Shown: positions 62,617 to 64,000 of the stretch, piece after piece
How the letters are laid out: the number at the start of each line of letters is the position of its first letter
Position numbering within the stretch: the first letter of the stretch is position 1
Assembly: GCF_000828675.1 (NCBI RefSeq)
Contig: NZ_AP014510.1
Coordinates: 2,065,413 to 2,129,412, forward strand
DNA from: Thermotoga profunda AZM34c06
Lineage (GTDB): Bacteria; Thermotogota; Thermotogae; Thermotogales; DSM-5069
DNA: 64,000 nucleotides
Direction of reading: 5' to 3'
The notes under the pieces: generated by a model
Seen by the model: the letters and a program-made list of their open reading frames with translations, nothing else
Database searches by the model: none
What the model was told of the DNA's origin: nothing
Translations under genes and position numbers: made by a program

Positions 62617-63759
62617 TTATACACGATCAAGTCCTGCAAAAGAAGTAATTTTCTTATGCAATGAATAGGTCAAAAATGCATTCATAAGATAGAACAAAGC
62701 ACTTATCAAGAGCAACTTGGTGTAATCAGAATTGTTGGTAACGATATAGCCATAAAGCAAAGCAGCTATAGCTCGAGATGAGTTGTTCAAAAGATTTCCG
62801 ATCCCGTTTGTCACAGGAAGATACTGCGCTGGCAGATTAGAAAAAACAAAAACTGAAAAGATAGGGTTTACCATATTCATCAACATGAATCTCACCACAT
62901 AAAGTGAACAAAAGATAACTGGGCTTCGAACAAAAGCCAGAAAGATCATTAACGGAACAACCAAGCTATAACAGAAAAATAAAACTTTTGTAGAACCAAA
63001 TCGTTTTTCGAGTGTGTGGTTCATTGCACCCCCAATTCCAGTAGCCACTTGAGTCAATGCCATTATGAGTCCTATGAGAGTCGTTGACATAGCAAAAAGA
63101 TCACTCAGTATGAGATTACCAAAGCTTATGAACAATCCTGCTCCAAATCCAACAAGTAGATTGGAGGCAAGGTAATACCAAAAAATGCGTTTTTGAACTT
63201 TTGTAAAGGCGATCTTTTCAAATACTTGCTGACCGCTAATTGGCAACTTTTTAACTACAAACAAACTGCTAGTGTATATCACATTGGCAATGAGCATTGT
63301 GAATCTAAAACCAGCTATATCGGCAATCGTTCCACCAATAAGATTTCCAATAACACTGGTAATCATTGAAATCGAAAAATTGGAACCAAAAAGAATGATT
63401 CTATCCTTTGATGAAGTTGAGATAATCATAGATGCTGATATTATTATTGATATAGCAGAAGATGAGGCACCAGATAGAAAGTTCAGAACAACCTGAACTT
63501 GAGGATTTGTCAGAAATATTCTCAAACATTGCATTAATATCTGCATAAGTAACAGATATTCGAAAAATTTCCTTTTTTCAACCTTGTTCACAAGAAATGC
63601 AAAAAAGGTACCAAGAACGGCTGAACCCCACAAATTTGCAGAAGTAATCTTGCCTATATCAAGATTCGTCAAACCATTTTGCCTGAGAAATAGATTGTAG
63701 ACAACACCATATATCTGACCGGCAAAGCTTGTTATTGCTGTAAATATATAAAACGACAC
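62617..63759 (-). CDS. MFS transporter
   Basis: 380-aa carrier with about 12 hydrophobic segments, including the loop FLVNKVEKRKFFEYLLL and the second-half ALTQVATGIGGAMNHTLEKR. The substrate is unknown. GTG 63759 follows AAGGAG; the ORF also opens at TTG 63786. Upstream, 63760-64000 is AT-rich and shows no gene. Confidence 0.85.
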   Translation of the reverse strand: MSFYIFTAITSFAGQIYGVVYNLFLRQNGLTNLDIGKITSANLWGSAVLGTFFAFLVNKVEKRKFFEYLLLMQILMQCLRIFLTNPQVQVVLNFLSGASSSAISIIISASMIISTSSKDRIILFGSNFSISMITSVIGNLIGGTIADIAGFRFTMLIANVIYTSSLFVVKKLPISGQQVFEKIAFTKVQKRIFWYYLASNLLVGFGAGLFISFGNLILSDLFAMSTTLIGLIMALTQVATGIGGAMNHTLEKRFGSTKVLFFCYSLVVPLMIFLAFVRSPVIFCSLYVVRFMLMNMVNPIFSVFVFSNLPAQYLPVTNGIGNLLNNSSRAIAALLYGYIVTNNSDYTKLLLISALFYLMNAFLTYSLHKKITSFAGLDRV

Positions 63760-64000
63760 AGATCGAACACTCCTTGGTGTTTGCAATACGGATTATATAG
63801 TTTTTTCATTAAGAATGAATATTTCGATGATTAATCCTTTGTGTTTTGGCAACATTTCATGTTTATTTACCACAATTTATATAACAATCATGGACTTTTG
63901 GTCAATGATTGAGCTACCTCGGTCCTAACAATCTTTAGCAAAATGTAAATAATGAGTAACTTGATAAATAAAATGATTCAAAACAGACTAAATTATTATT

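Overview
The window looks like chromosome from a thermophilic anaerobe of the Thermotogota, most likely a Pseudothermotoga-type species. The sequence is AT-rich. Lys and Arg are mostly AAA/AGA. Strong GGAGG ribosome sites often precede GTG or TTG starts. Several proteins match the lengths I remember for Thermotoga orthologues (RecG about 780 aa, glutamate dehydrogenase 416 aa, a DnaK of about 590 aa). The species assignment is inference; no rRNA is present. I see no CRISPR array, insertion sequence or prophage.

Layout. 1-9570 is housekeeping, mostly on the minus strand: NAD(P)HX repair, a small lytic transglycosylase, prepilin peptidase, a TPR protein, a flippase-like membrane protein, a glycosyltransferase, tRNA-Val(CAC), recG, a 51-aa membrane protein, hpt and an MBL-fold hydrolase. 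9571-14405 is a heat-shock unit, dnaK-hsp20-clpB-like, with a CIRCE-like element and a consensus sigma-A promoter. Its Clp ATPase resembles ClpB but lacks the coiled-coil middle domain. 14412-22300 holds a LacI regulator divergent from a sugar isomerase, then an amino-acid ABC importer followed by an aminotransferase and a DapA-family protein. 22310-28987 is mixed: Xer recombinase, HD-GYP protein, GNAT, adenosine-specific kinase family protein, a seven-repeat propeller, a 55-aa protein, a flavodoxin that apparently starts at ACG, and an MFS carrier.

29002-46557 is the most unusual part. About 18 consecutive minus-strand genes look like a catabolic island for a D- or diamino acid. In transcription order they are: a YheO/DauR-type regulator, RidA, an unknown 144-aa protein, an unassigned PLP enzyme, a DAO-family flavoprotein, a TRAP-TAXI transporter, an Asp/Glu-racemase-family protein, three further subunits of an HcnABC/opine-oxidase-type dehydrogenase (2Fe-2S protein, FAD/ferredoxin protein, BFD protein), another flavoprotein, a permease, and then, after a C(UUCG)G hairpin, diaminopimelate dehydrogenase, diaminopimelate epimerase, and a two-gene coenzyme-B12 mutase with a P-loop partner. 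The mutase is related to lysine 5,6- and ornithine 4,5-aminomutase, but its domains are in a different order and it lacks the lysine that holds PLP in those enzymes.

46792-50996 is a plus-strand operon: a LUD protein, an M20 peptidase, a biotin-carboxylase-type transcarboxylase, an AcpS-FolK fusion and a coiled-coil protein. It is followed by glutamate dehydrogenase (minus). 52538-57351 is a GntR-regulated module: a cyclase-family hydrolase, a sodium:solute symporter with two C-terminal winged-helix units, and an isopropylmalate/homocitrate-synthase-family enzyme. 57512-60686 is a response regulator with TPRs overlapping a Trk potassium uptake system. The window ends with a PQQ-type propeller protein and an MFS carrier.
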